Below are positions 21,184 to 34,175 of a stretch of DNA of 64,000 nucleotides, in pieces (the first letter of the stretch is position 1; each line of letters begins with the position of its first letter). The translations under genes were made by a program, and so were the position numbers. The DNA lies in contig JARWIR010000016.1 in the NCBI GenBank assembly GCA_029959085.1, forward strand, positions 18,423,499-18,487,498, written 5' to 3'. The notes below the pieces were generated by a model. The model had not been told where the DNA came from and did no database searches. It worked only from the letters and a program-made list of their open reading frames with translations. This DNA comes from Nemophila menziesii. Taxonomy: Eukaryota; Streptophyta; Magnoliopsida; Boraginales; Hydrophyllaceae.

Positions 21184-23834
21184 AAACTATTGAGTCTATA
21201 TCATGCATAGTTGTCAGGATAATGCTTAGATCGCCTAAACTAGTATTATATCTTAGCTTTCAAGCATCCGTCTCAAAATCAATAAAATATTATATACCAC
21301 ATATTGTCCCTTTGGAATGAAGTTAATCAGTACAACCTTATTATGAATTGGTGATGTCTTCTTATTTGTGATACATGTTAAAACTTCGGAGATATCCTTT
21401 TGGGTTGTTTTTTGATTAAATATTGGACTTACCCTTTTATTTATCATACATTGAATTATTATCTTTTATATGAGATTATATGTGTTTTAGAGAAATTTGA
21501 GATAGTTTTGTGTTATTTTTTTGTAGCTTTTAGAACATGGATGATCCAAGGATAAAAATACCAAGCTAAGGAGTCAAGAAATTAAGTGGATATCACCTAG
21601 ATTCTATTTTATGTGTATATGTCGTGATCATTTAAGAATTATACCCAACATGCATATAGGAGATATAGAGTAATGATAGAACTCCATTCATAGTATATCA
21701 CAGTAAACTTACTTAACATGATCATTGCATCCATATATACTAAAAGAGTATTTAGTCTTTGGTTGATACAATTCACTTTCAGGAAAGTGATCCCATATAA
21801 GTCCCTTCAATACATAGCCAGATGTACCAGTGAATTTTACCACATGTCACCTAAAATTATGGTCAACCTCCACCATAACCTCCATCATCGAAGTGTCAAA
21901 TAGTGTGTACTTGGTCAAGAAGTATTTTTAATTTCAGTATCTCAAGGAACTAACCTACGAGATGTGTGTCGCTATCTTGACAGTTTGTCATGTCTTTACA
22001 CTCAAATTATAAATAAACCGTATATTATGGCATTTCTTATAACTACAATGTTTATGGTCTTAGTAATAATGACTCCATTAACTACTTGTATTTGTACTTG
22101 CAAGTGAAAAGATATTGTATTCTCCATATAATCCCAACAAATAGTTTAAGAAAGAATATAAAATAAATCAATCTATAGAGTATATGTTCTTTGAAAAACT
22201 AAATATATAAAATCCTACTCCAAGTATAATAGGTCTATTAATTTTTGAATCCCTAATTTACGGCAAGCTAGAAACTAGGTTTCTCTCTACTTTTTACTTT
22301 ATGTCGTCTCAACTTATGTTACTAAGGTCATATGTCATCATCTTGGTTATCTTTATATTTCATGACATATATTTTTTTAGTTATGGATCTTTTCACATTC
22401 TTTTCTTAAAATATTCTTGCAAGCTCTTATTCATGTAAGTTGTGGCATACAAGCGCATTGTATCCTTCTAACGGATTTTAAGGTTGATAATCTCATATCC
22501 CAATAATCTTAGGTTTACGGGATGAAACATCTCTGTGAGTAACCTACTAACCCGAGACATAAAAGTTTTATGACTTGCCATATTCACGATATAATACATC
22601 ATTTTTATCATTTTAGAAAAGATTTTGGATGACACTAGACTTATCCACTGTAATAAAAGAAAACTCAATTAAATGGAAAAAAGTCTCATATTGTGAGTCC
22701 AGTGAAATAAGTCATGTAAAGTGTTACGTACTTATTATCATACTAATGATCCACTTATTCCACCCTTTAAATACAAGGTATTAAGATTCAAATAACCTAT
22801 GTTAATTTCTAACAATACATAAAAAGTATCATGTTTTGCAGTATATTATGATTATGGTAATCATTCTCATATGTTATATATTGATTGCTATATCAACAAT
22901 ACATGTTATACACCATCATTATATTTTTTATTTCAAAAAAAAATTAAATCTTCCTTCTTACACTCCACACTTGGATCATATCCTCACTACCTATGGAGTC
23001 ATGAAGTTGAATAGGACACAATACTACCATGTATTTCTCGAGTCCTTACTTGTCGTCCCACACTTAAGTATTCTAGTGTTCTCACCACAACGTGTATATG
23101 GGAAATCAAAGTAAGGGCAAAGAAGCACACTACCTTGAAGTGTGTAATTAATATTTTTTTAAGTCGGTGCTTGCTCGTGGTAAGAATCCACGGATGGATC
23201 CTTGATTGTTATACAAGACCATTGTTCTCCTGAATATTTTTATCGATATCAGATAAAAAATAACATAAAATTTCATTAAATTGTGTAGGAAACGTGACAA
23301 CCTGAAATAAAATTTTACATATCTACCTAACAAATTTGAAGATGTAAGCTAGCTATCTAATGGGTACCTTGATTAAAATAATTGAACTAAATTACTAGTA
23401 AAACAAGTCAAGTTTTTCGATTACCTATCACGGAAAGTGAGCGTCAATGTAGAGATCCTCGTATATTTTGTACTCCGCATCTTAGATTGTACCAACAAAA
23501 CTATAGTAAAGGTTGGTCACGACTCATCATCCTTGGATTGGTCAATTTTGGTTTGTTCAAATAATTTTCCTACGAGACTCGGAAACCTAGGTAGATTTTC
23601 GGTTTCATGCGCCTAAAGTGGTGAATTGCATCTAATCTTTGCTTCCATATTGATATAATTTTTCTGTTTCAATCTCATTGTAAATTCATATAGCTCTCAA
23701 AGAGACCTGTGATGCTGCTGGTGCTGACGCGAGTTATGAACTATAAATTTTTAATCAAGTGTGGTCAAACTAAGCGAATCTATCTTCATCTAATTTTAAC
23801 TAGGTGTGGTCAACCCAATTGAATCTACCTTAAG
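21184..23834. other. AT-rich unassigned spacer
   Basis: Read on both strands, this shows only short frames without recognisable motifs. No LTR pair, tRNA or simple repeat was identified. It may be old, eroded transposon sequence. Confidence 0.4.
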
Positions 23835-24043
23835 AGGAATATACAAATAATGGCCTAACTAACCCCAAAACTTCTATTTAAAGCCCAACTAGAAAAAAAT
23901 ACTATTTAAATCCTAATCCAAGAACTTGGTTAGCTTTTTTACTTTTATACCCTTTTTAATTCTTTTTATTACATTTTTTTGTTTTTTTATTATTTTAATT
24001 TCTGAGTTTTTATTTTTTTAACTTACCCGATATACATTTCGGG

Positions 24044-24126
24044 GTAACGTACCTACATTTTTTGTGAGGTACGTAGCTACATTTTTTGTTTGGGTACGCA
24101 CCTATTTTCCACAGGGTACATACCTA
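24044..24126 (+). repeat. Short degenerate tandem repeat (GGTACGTACCTAC type)
   Basis: Roughly four imperfect copies of GGTACGTACCTACATTTTTT, spaced about 27-30 bp. Confidence 0.5.
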
Positions 24127-24489
24127 TGACTTCTTTGTCCACGTCCAATTATAGGAATACGGTTCTTATCGGGGTTAATCCATGTCAACGTTTAGTGGCG
24201 GTACCACTGTGTTGTACCCAAGGGGATATACCATACAAAAACCATTCACACTTGCATAGGAACAAGAAGCAACAAAAAATCCCATTAATAGGTTTTATTT
24301 AGGTTTATTTTAGATTGGTGTGAGTCAATATTGTCAATGCATTTAATCAGAAGTCATGAGCTGACCATTTCTCATTCCATTTTTTACTGTATTATTTAGA
24401 AACTGGTCAAAACTATATTTCTCACTTTAAAACAATTATCACAAGCTTCTAATTGATAGACCCTACATGCTATGATGTAGATCTCGGTT

Positions 24490-24800
24490 TTGCGGCCTAC
24501 GCGGTCGACCAGGGCCTAGAGCCTAGGCGGGATTATACGGTCTTGAATCCCCCTATGTAATTTTGTATATTTAGTAATATATGTAGTTATTATAGAAATA
24601 ATAACTATTTAAGTCGTAAAATTCATCTAATAACACTATAGTAATTATAATAATTGAGTTATAATATCAATTAAAGAATTGTCGAGAATAATAAAAAATA
24701 ACAAGTTGGCCTATAAGGGCATGTTTTTCCATTAATCGGTGCCTAGGCGGTCATATTTTGCCATTAACCAGCGCCTAGACGGACTAGGCGCCTATTCCAC
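24490..24800. repeat. Segment with recurrent GCCTAGGCG motifs
   Basis: GCCTAGGCGG and related words (GCGCCTAGACGG, TAGGCGCC) flank an AT-rich core, occurring near 24521-24532 and 24746-24792 in partly inverted order. This resembles a small non-autonomous DNA transposon or SINE end, but no family could be named. Confidence 0.3.
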
Positions 24801-25706
24801 GGCTACTAGGAAGGGAGATCTACAACATAGCCTACAGGCTGAACTCAATAGGATGGACCCTAAGGGCTGGACCATAACAAATGGACTTTAACAAATGAAA
24901 TTGTTTTTGTCTTAAAAAAAAAGAAAAGGAGCCGAGTTATGAAAAAAATGTATAGCCAAAACGGGATGGACCCTAACAAAAAAAAATGAAACGAGTTTTT
25001 GAAAAACAATGTACAACCAAAACGGGTTTGACCCAAAATGTCTGTACTTGCGTCGATGGAAAAAATACAATAACTCGATCGATGAACTAATGTCTAAACA
25101 CAAAGGGCTGGCCACAAGGTTAGTTAACCTGCAACAAAAAAAATCAACATGAAAATGAAAAAATAAAGAAAAAGATCGAATTTAATAATTAAAAAAATGA
25201 CCTCTGAACAGATCTGAGATCGAGGTGATGTTCTTGGGCGGCGAAGTAAAGGTCGGGTGGTGAGATCTGGGGTGACGAAGTTCGTGTGCAACAGTCTGTT
25301 CGTGGTGGTGGTCTTCTTCTCTAGCGAACGGTTCCGTCCAATTTCTTGTGCACAACAGATGGTGGTGACGCTGTAGATCTCGGTGAGAGAGAAGGGCCAT
25401 GATAGGATACTGGACCACGTGCCGCGGCTTGCTTGTGTTGGAGATCCGTCGGCGGGAATGTGTGATGGTTGAGATCAGGTCTGCTAGTGGTGGATCTGAT
25501 GGTGGAAGATGGCTTGAGTGGCGTTGGTTTACTTGTGCAGAACGAAGGAGGCAAATCTGAACGGAGGTGGCGGTTTTCTCGCGCTGCAGAGTATCGATCT
25601 TGTGTAGCGAAGTGGAGGTGGAGGGTTTCTCGCGCTGCAGAGCGTCGGCGGGGATGGGTTTTGGTGTGGAGGTGGAAGGTGAGCAAGTGGAGGTGGAAGG
25701 CCAAAT

Positions 25707-25825
<119 letters not shown>

Positions 25826-26010
25826 GATGATGTTGAGAAGGTGGGCTGTAACCATATAAGGTAAAATGTTTTGGATTAGGTTTCTTTTCAGTGTATTAGA
25901 GAGGGGAAGGGATATTTTGGGTTTTTTGCATTATACTAGTTAGGTTGTAAATGAGGGTTTGGAGTTGGGCTTTTATTTGTTAAGCCGTGGGGCTTTAATA
26001 AATAATTCCC

Positions 26011-26824
26011 CTAACCTTAATCTACCAGTCTTTGTCCGCCTAATTTGGAAGTGCTATGTTTGACGGCTTAAGCCACTTGACGTACTCCTCTCTATTACGA
26101 ATTCAATAGAAGTTGTTTCTCCTCTGTGGTGAAAACAGACTACTTATCTCTAACCATTACTCAATTTTCAATTGTATGTTTGTCATAATGTACGTATAAC
26201 TCTCTATTTACTGTAAAGAGCCCTCTTTATTTTGAGCATACAAATTTCTCCGCACCTATACAGTTTAGGCTTTGGTTATGAAACTTCTCATTATTGGCTC
26301 ATTGAAGCTGAAGTAATATCCTAGAATATATATGTGTGTCGTAGAGCCATGAAAATTTTCATTGAGATTCCCTCCACAAACCTCTCATGCTTGTTGTTCT
26401 TGCTCATATTAATGTACAAAACACCATAAGAATCACATGTAATTCAAAAATTCACATGATTATAAAAAACCCATAAACTATGCATATCATAAAATTAGGT
26501 TTCGAGTTTTAGTATTCGAGCTAGATTGTTACAAAACTAAAGAGGTATGATAAGGGCTAAGATTACAATTAGGACAAGGAAATTTCGTAGAGTTGGGTTA
26601 ATTAACGTCTAAGTAACTCATTTTATAAAAATCTTCACAAAAATTAATGCAGTTCACTTGGTTTCGAGCAATTGAAGTGGGGCTGCTCAAGAACAGTTAA
26701 GGTTTTGAACTGTTTAGGGCATCATAGTTTGAACGGACAAATCTTAAGCATTTAAGCTTTAAAAATTCAAACTTCTGTTCGAGCATGTTTAGAGCTCGGA
26801 GTCCTCTGAGAGTTCTAAGGACAC
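26011..26824. other. Unassigned spacer before the Tork-like element
   Basis: AT-rich. No ORF, RNA gene or repeat recognised. Confidence 0.4.
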
Positions 26825-27479
26825 TGTAGGAATATGTGAAGTGTTTTAAGATGACATTGAAGTTTGACCAAGTCAATAACCTAAGTGGAAGCCTTAGTCA
26901 GATAGTCTTTTGTATAATTGTCCTTACGCTCAATTATACGATGTCGTTTGGTTAAGTAATATCGGAGCAATTGTGGAGCGTTGATCTTAAAACAGTTGAT
27001 CGACTGATATTGAATACCTAGAAGACCCATATAAAAGGATCCATCTCTCCACAACTCTTTCATTCTCTCATTCACTCTTTTCATAAGCTCTCTCTCTCGC
27101 CTCTTTTACGAGCCAAACTAGGGGTTGCTCTACTTTGTATTCATAGTTATAATCCTCCGTAATAGTTTGCGTAATCTTGTGATTTTCTTGAATCTTGCTG
27201 ATTCAAGGTTAAATATTCAGCGTAGTTAAGTATTGGGTTAGCTTTGCTGGTTCTATACTTAGGGTTTATTGAATACGGTGATTTTCTGTAATGGTGATGA
27301 TTTAATCAAAGATAACAGTGGTGATAGTAGAATGGCGCTCTAAAATCTGAGCCCAACGTGGATGTAGACAATTTTTGTCGAACCACGATATATCTTGTGT
27401 TCTTTACTTTTTCGTTCTCTTTAATTTCTTTATTTAAACCTTGTTTGAAACTCAATCTTGTTAATCGACTATTTTTACA
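26825..27479 (+). repeat. Tork-like element 5' LTR
   Basis: 655 bp, TGTAGG...ACA. Contains TATAAAAG at 27030-27037. Confidence 0.9.
27030..27037 (+). promoter_or_regulatory. TATA box in the Tork-like 5' LTR
   Basis: TATAAAAG, with TATAAACG at the matching place in the right LTR. Confidence 0.5.
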
Positions 27480-27482
27480 ATA

Positions 27483-27494
27483 GCGGTATCAGAG
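27483..27494 (+). other. Tork-like primer-binding site
   Basis: CGGTATCAGAGC, the initiator-tRNA-Met complement with one change, four bases after the LTR. Confidence 0.85.
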
Positions 27495-27802
27495 CTTGGT
27501 TAAAAATCATATTAGTTTTTTGATAAATTCTTGACTCTTTTTCTTAGGGTTTCGAATCCAAATCAAATCTGCAATTTACTTCCTTTTCTAAATCTTGTTG
27601 AGTGATTGATTGGTGTTTCTGGTTCTTGAAAAAACTTTTCAGATTCTTTTCAAAATGTTTTAAACTGTTTACAGATCGAGTTTGGTGACATTTACTTGTT
27701 CCCCGATCTGTGTTTTTCACAAATTTATGAGTTAAAAGTATTTTTGTACTTTGAAGTTTTTTATGTTTTTTGTTAGTACTTGTGATTCTTTTTACTAACC
27801 TG

Positions 27803-28339
27803 ATGGCTACAACTCGCATTGAGAAGTCAGTCTATGATGAAAAAATTGATTTCGGTGTTTGGCAGAAAAAGATGAAGGCTCTGATGTCTCATCATAAGGT
27901 TAGATATTTGCTTGTTGAGGACATTAAAGAATGGACTAAAGGTACGTTGGACAGAAAAGCTGAAATTCTTGAAGAAGCTTTCAACATCATCTTCTTAGAT
28001 CTATCTGATTTTGTGATACAGAAATTGGATGGATGTAAAACTGCACTTGATCTATGGAATAAGTTAGATTCTCTATACTCTACTAAATCTTTGCCTAATT
28101 TAGCTTTCTTGAAAGGTTCTTTGTTTAACTATAAAATGGATTCCATTAAATCTTTAGATGATAATCTTGACGAGTTCTTGAAAATGACCCTTGTGCTAAA
28201 TGGTACCCCAAAGGCCTTAGATTACATTAATAAATGTATGATGATCTTGAGTTCCATTCCTGAATCTTATCAAGTTATGAAAGATGTGTTTCAGTATGCT
28301 AGTACTATCCCTACCTTTGAACAAGTCATTACTCTTTAA
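27803..28339 (+). CDS. gag: Tork-like Gag (UBN2-type capsid)
   Basis: Starts MATTRIEKSVYDEKIDFGVW, the usual copia Gag opening with the conserved Trp. The capsid part contains ALDLWNKLDSLYSTKSLPNL, LDEFLKMTLVLNGT and MMILSSIPESYQVM. I chose ATG 27803 because upstream sequence is leader. The frame stops at 28337-28339; one reading-frame shift restores SLKTRENEIKI and leads to the zinc knuckle CFHCGKIGHLKKNC at about 28489-28530. The nucleocapsid part is therefore cut off by a frameshift. About 325 bp of leader lies between the LTR and the start. Confidence 0.85.
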   Translation: MATTRIEKSVYDEKIDFGVWQKKMKALMSHHKVRYLLVEDIKEWTKGTLDRKAEILEEAFNIIFLDLSDFVIQKLDGCKTALDLWNKLDSLYSTKSLPNLAFLKGSLFNYKMDSIKSLDDNLDEFLKMTLVLNGTPKALDYINKCMMILSSIPESYQVMKDVFQYASTIPTFEQVITL

Positions 28340-28955
28340 AAACCCGAGAAAATGAGATTAAAATTAGCAGAAGAACTGGCTCTAATTTGTTTATTAAACC
28401 TATAACAGATATTACATACGTCCCTGATATGAATAAAAAGAAATAATCTGGCCCTAACAATAAAAATAAGGGTAAGGAGACTAGAAAGTGTTTTCATTGT
28501 GGAAAAATTGGTCACTTAAAGAAAAATTGTTTTAAGTTGAAAAACTAATTATCTGCTAATGTGAATGAATCCAATGTTGTTAGCATGCCTAAGATTGATG
28601 ATGATGTATATGAGATAATGAATCTCACTGATGAGTCTAGTCATGTTAGTTGGATTCTTGATTCTGGTTGTAATTTTCACATGTGCCCCTCTTCTGAGTT
28701 GTTCCATGATTTGATTGAAACTTGTAATGAAACTGTTTATATGGGAAATGATCAAACTTGTGATGTGAAAGGTATTGGTAAGGTAAATTTGAAAATGTAT
28801 GATGGTTGAGAAATTACTTTGACCAATGTGAGATTCATTCCTGAGTTGAAAAGAAATTTGATTTATCTAGGTGCCCTTGATGACTTTGGTTGTGTTTCTG
28901 AAGTGTCTAAGGGTAATATACATGTGTATAGAAATTTTAATTGCTCTTTTCTGGA
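28340..28955 (+). pseudogene. Tork-like nucleocapsid zinc knuckle and protease
   Basis: In frame 1 a CCHC knuckle (28489-28530) is followed, after a stop, by SWILDSGCNFHMCPSSELF (about 28648-28704), the copia aspartic protease active site DSG. Then comes ITLTNVRFIPELKRNLIYLG, the conserved end of protease. Stops at about 28444, 28546 and 28807-28809 and a frameshift near 28955 disable it. Confidence 0.8.
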
Positions 28956-30272
28956 ACTAAGTGTGCTAGATTGTATGTTTTGTATGGCACTCATATTTCT
29001 TGTTTGACTAACACTGTTTCTGAGCCTAAGCTTGCAGCTACTCGTAAGTGGCACTTGAGACTTGGACATATGATTCAACAAGGACTTACAATACTTAGTA
29101 AGAATGGTAGTTTTGGTAAGGATAATCTTGGTGACTTATTTTTCTGTGAGAACTGTGTACTGGCAAAACAACACAGGCAAAAGTTTAGAGCTGGTGTACA
29201 CCTAGCCTCTAACTATCTAGAGTATGTTCATGCAGATTTATGGGGTCCTGAAAGGTATGATTCTCTTGGTAATTACATGTATTTTTTGTCTATAGTTGAT
29301 GACTATAGCAAGAGGGTTTGGACTTTTCTTTTGATAACAAAAGATGAAACTTTTTCTAAAATAAAAGAGTGGAAAGTTTTGGAAGAAAATCAATCTGGTA
29401 AAACAGTTAAATTTTTTAGAGCTGACAATGGTCTTGAGTTTTGCAATGAACAATTTGATAGTTTTTGTAAAGACAATGGGATTTTAAGACATAGAACAGT
29501 TAGAAAAACCCCTCAGCAGAATGGTGTTACTGAGAGGATGAATAGAACCCTTTTGGAAAAAGTTAGATGTCTTTTACTCACTTCTGGTTTACCAGAATGT
29601 TTTTGGGGAGAAGCTTTACATACTGCTACTTATTTGATCAACAGAAGCCCCAACAGGTCTATTGATTTTAAATCTCCTATGGAGGTTTGGACTGGATCCA
29701 AACCTGACTTGTCTCAAATAAGAATCTTTGGGTGTGATGCTTACGCACATACTAAATAAGGTAAACTGGACCCTAGATCTTTAAAATGTGTTATGATTTG
29801 TTACCAACAACAACACGGGGTTAAAGTTTACAGATTGTGGGATAAGTCAGTGAATGAATTCAAAATTATTGTTAGCATAGATGTTATATTTGATGAACTT
29901 ACTTTTCTTTATAATACTGTGAATAATGCAGGTCATGATGCTACAACTGAACTAACTAGAAATACCATGGATGTAGAGTTTGAGGTGGAGCCACTTAGCC
30001 CAGTGCAGCCCATTGAGACTTCAACTAGAGACCACCAAGTGGAGCAACCCTTGAATCAGGAGGATGATGAAGAACAAACTGACACAACTATTCATGAAGA
30101 GGCTGACCACTTGGCTGAGTCAACTGTTGGAGGACTTGAAGGCTACCAGCTGGCAAGAGATAGGCCCAGGAGAGAAACTAGAATTCCCATCAAATATTCC
30201 TATGTTGACTTGGTTTATACTGCACTTACAACTGCAGTTGAGATAAGAGATTCGAACCTCATACTTACTTAG
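28941..30272 (+). pseudogene. Tork-like integrase
   Basis: A GAG-pre-integrase zinc region (KWHLRLGHM...CENCVLAKQHRQKF) leads to the catalytic core with Asp in YVHADLWGPERY, Asp in FFRADNGLEF and Glu in TPQQNGVTERMNRTLLE. A TAA at 29757-29759 follows HTK. The same frame then continues (VYRLWDKSVNEFKI) through an acidic linker to 30272, where another stop and a frameshift occur. Order integrase before RT identifies Ty1/copia; the motif wording fits the Tork lineage. Confidence 0.85.
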
Positions 30273-30313
30273 ATGCTATCAGTTGTAAGAATAAAACTCA
30301 TTGGATCAAGGCT

Positions 30314-31054
30314 ATGGATTATGAGTATAATTCATTATTACTCAACAAAACCTGGAGTTTAGTTACTAAGCCCACTGAGGCTAAATTAGTTGAGCGCATA
30401 TGGTTATATAAATCGAAAGAAGGAAGATCTGAGAAGGATCCTCCTAGATACAAATCAATATTAGTTGCTAAGGGCTACACTCAGAGAGAAGGCATTAATT
30501 TCACTAAAATTTTCTCACCTGTCATTAAGTTCAAAACAATAAGAGTTATGTTAGACTATGCAGCCTGTTTTAACTTGGAAATTGAGCAGTTAGATGTTAA
30601 GACAACCTTCTTACATGGAGACTTGGATGAAATTATTTATGTGAGACAACCTGAAGGCTATCATGATCCAAAATTACCTGATCATGCCTGCTTACTGAAA
30701 AAGTCTCTATATGGGTTAAACAGTCTCTAAGACAATGGTATAAGAGGTTTGATTCTTTTGTGTTGTCCCTTGGTTTCTTGAGGTCTAAGTATGATGCTTG
30801 TTTTTACTTTACTTGGAAAAAAAATTGTGGGATTTATATTTCTGTATGTGGATGATATGTTGATTATATGCAATTCTCTGTCTTTAATTGATAAGTTGAA
30901 ATGTGCATTGAAATGTGCATTGAAATCTGAGTTTGATATGACAGATTTAGGGCATGCTAGAAAGATTCTAGGTATGATTATTGATAGAGGTAGAAATAAT
31001 TGCATATTAAGGTTACATCAGGAACCATATTTGAAAAAGATTATTTCTAAGTAA
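30314..31054 (+). pseudogene. Tork-like reverse transcriptase
   Basis: RYKSILVAKGYTQREGINF, NLEIEQLDVKTTFLHGDLDE and LLKKSLYGLN are canonical copia RT. A lost base near 30717 and another shift in the A-run near 30820 separate these from FLYVDDMLII, which holds the catalytic YVDD. Copia DVKTAFLHG has Ala where this copy has Thr. Confidence 0.85.
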
Positions 31055-31060
31055 TGTAAC

Positions 31061-31822
31061 TTGAATTGCAAACATGTACATATTCCTTTGGCTGGACATT
31101 TTGTTTTGTCTAAACAACTATGCCCCAAATATCAGTCTGATATTCAGAAAATGGAGAATGTGCCTTATTCAAATGTGCTAGGTTCACTTATGTATGTTAT
31201 GATTAGCATTAGGCCTGATTTGTCCTTTTCAATATCTTTACCAAGTAGATTTATGTTAAATCCAGGCTATGATCATTGGTTAGCTATAAAACATGTGTTG
31301 GCTTATGTGAATTCTACTTTAAATATTGGATTGATATATGGTAATCATAATTTTCCTTTTGAGCTTGTTGGGTATGTGGATTCAGATTTTGTAGGTTGTA
31401 TAGATTCAAGAAAATCTACTACTGCCTACTGTTTTACCTTGGGAAAGAGTTGCATATCCTAGAAATCTTAACTTCAACCTTTAGTTTCTCTTTCCACAAC
31501 TGAGTCTAAATATGTTACTATAACTGATTGTGTGAAAGAAGCTATTTGGTTACAAAATTTTCTTAAGGAAGTGAAACCTGTGAAATGTACTCATGTCATC
31601 AATTCAGACAGTCAAAGTTCCATACACTTGAGTAAAAATCCAGTGTATCATGGGAGGACAAAGCATATTGATGTAAAATATCATTTCATTAGGGATATAA
31701 TTTCAAATAATGAAGTGAAGTTAGAGAAAATCTCTTCTGAACTTAATCCTTCTTATTTTGGTACTAAACTGGTTTCTAAATGCAAATTCAAACTTTGTTT
31801 GGATTCGTTGTGTATTGGTTGA
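31061..31822 (+). pseudogene. Tork-like RNase H
   Basis: Continues the RT frame after TAA 31052-31054. It contains GSLMYVMISIRPDLSFS, GYVDSDFVGCIDSRKST (first catalytic Asp region), TTESKYVTITDCVKEAIW, INSDSQSSIHLSKNPVYHGR and TKHIDVKYHFIRD, the order of copia RNase H. A stop at 31460-31462 breaks it. Confidence 0.85.
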
Positions 31823-31936
31823 ATGATGTGCAGGTACTTTGGGCTATGAAGATTTGAAATGTGACTCTTCTATCAATACTGATGGAGATGATGTTCTTGT
31901 AGCTGATCCTTCATAATATACACTTCAAGGTGGAGA

Positions 31937-32451
31937 TGTAGGAATATGTGAAGTGTATTTAGCTGACGTGGAAGTTTGACCAAGTCAATATCCTAAGTGG
32001 AAGTCTTAGTCAGATAGTTTTTTGTACAATTGTCCTTGCACTCAACTATAATATGTCGTTCGGTTAAGTAAACTCGGACAAATTGTGGACTTTGATCTTA
32101 AAACAGTTGAACAACTGAGATTGTATACCTAGAAGACCCATATAAACGGATCCCTCTCTTCAAAACTCTTTCGTTCTCTCATTCACTCATTTTAGAAACT
32201 CTCTCTCGCCTCTTTTACGAGCCAAACTAGGGTTTGCTCTACTTTGTATTCATAGCTATAATCCTCCGTAATAGTTAGCATAATCTTGTAATTTACTTGA
32301 ATCTTGCTGATTCAAGGTTAGATATTCAGCGTAGTTGAGTATTGGGTTAGATTTGTTGGTTCTATACTTAGGGTTTATTGAATATGATAATTTTCTGTAA
32401 TGGTGATGATTGTAATCAAAGATAACAATGGTGATAGTAGAACGACGCTCT
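31937..32451 (+). repeat. Tork-like 3' LTR, first part
   Basis: Preceded by PPT AAGGTGGAGA. Interrupted at 32451 by Element 3; resumes at 39612-39707 and 41413-41455. Confidence 0.9.
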
Positions 32452-34175
32452 TGGTGGGTCCTTGTGTGTTATAAAATAATGAAATAACCGCAAAGGAATA
32501 AAGGATCCACATACCGCAAGTGTACGGGTCGTACCAAGTAATAGATAAGTAAAATCGGGATTATCGTCTCCACAGGGATTTAAGAAGTTATTCTAAATTC
32601 ATGTTCAATATTAGAATAGATAGTTTTAATTGCTAAAGATAAATAATAAAGCAGTTTGTTTTCTAATAACTAAATAATAAAATAGACAATAAAAGAAACA
32701 ATTAATAATTATGCAAGAAAGATAAGGATATGCAAGTATGAATCTATCCTATTGAATCAATGATTCCTAAGAATAAGGGTGAATGGGAAATCTCACAATA
32801 GTCGGGAATCAAATATCTCCTAGCCCCCTGTCGGGTGGACCTAGGAGCTATCCTAAAGTACTATAAACCCCTATATGGGCGAATATGCCTCTTCGGATGA
32901 ATACTCTTTTACCTCTTTGGCTACGTGGTTAGTCAAGCCTGTCGGTCAAATAACGGACACCACGCGTCTATGTTCTATGTCTGTAATTAAACCCCCCTGT
33001 CGGATGATCACTCGCCACTAAGTGAATAGCCTAATTACTAAAACCTACCCTTGACTCATGACTTCAATGATAGTGAACAAGCACAAGAATATATTCAATG
33101 GAAATTAAGAACCAATTCAATTAAATACTAAAATCCCAGATTCAAATTAAAACAGAAAAACAATAATCAAAGGTTCATATAATTACAATCCTAAAGAGAA
33201 ATTATGCATAATAAAACTTCTTGAATAAATAGCTTAGAAATACCTCATAGACAAAATAGATCTAATACTAAATTACCCAAATAATAGAGATGGAGAAGTG
33301 TTGAATTGATGTATTTAGGCTCTAGCTCTTGCTTCTTCCTCCTCTAGATCTTCTTGATTGCTTCTATGATGAATTATATGTGTATATTAAGCTTATGCAG
33401 CCAAGGGATGATTTTCTAAGGTTTAGAGCTGGTATTTATAGGTGTTAGGTCGAATTACTTGGAGTGGAAGACAAGTCAAGGACTCTTTAATTCGTAACCC
33501 TAAAATCTAGGAAAGGTAAGCTGATTTGATTTGGTCATATCTTTTTCAATACTTATCCGTTTGAGGAGTTCCAATATATGAAACTGCTTGTCTCGGAAAG
33601 AGCTTTCCATTGGTGCAGACAATCCATGCCAATCTTTAGTTATGGAATTATCTTTAAAACGTGGCTGGAATTTCAGATTCACAAGGCAGCTTTATCTTTT
33701 CCTAATTGAACTCTACTTCCTTCTATCTCCAGATTTCTTCAAGATCTTCTTTCCTTATATCCTTAGCATTGATTTAGCATCTAATTTATTTCCATATTAT
33801 CTCTAAAGCTTCACATCAAATAAATAATTAAACCGCATATGTTTTAAAAATAATAAATCATTAAATCAAGACTAGAAATAAGAAAGTGCAATTTAAATTC
33901 AGGAAACTCGACTAAGCACACTAGAAATATTCTAAGACTTTAATTCTTACTTCTCCTCCTTGGATTGGTTTCTCATGAAATTTATAAACCTACTAACTTT
34001 GCACTAAAAATAAGTAAATTAACGCACAAAAGCTCTATAAATGCAAATAGTCTAATTCCAAGGGGAGAAAGTGTAATATAACGATTTAAGCATAAAAGTC
34101 AATATAAAAAGACCATTTTCATCCTAAAATGATGTCTCCTAAGGGATTATATTTAGACCAAAAAGGGAGACATCA
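32452..34175 (-). repeat. Element 3 3' LTR
   Basis: 1724 bp. Its outer end carries the 46-bp inverted repeat (34130-34175). Contains reiterated CCTGTCGG words near 32828, 32939 and 32996. Confidence 0.9.

Noticed and set aside
33588..33806. 72-codon frame, matched at 38998-39237
   Set aside because: Located inside both LTRs of Element 3; the match is explained by LTR identity.
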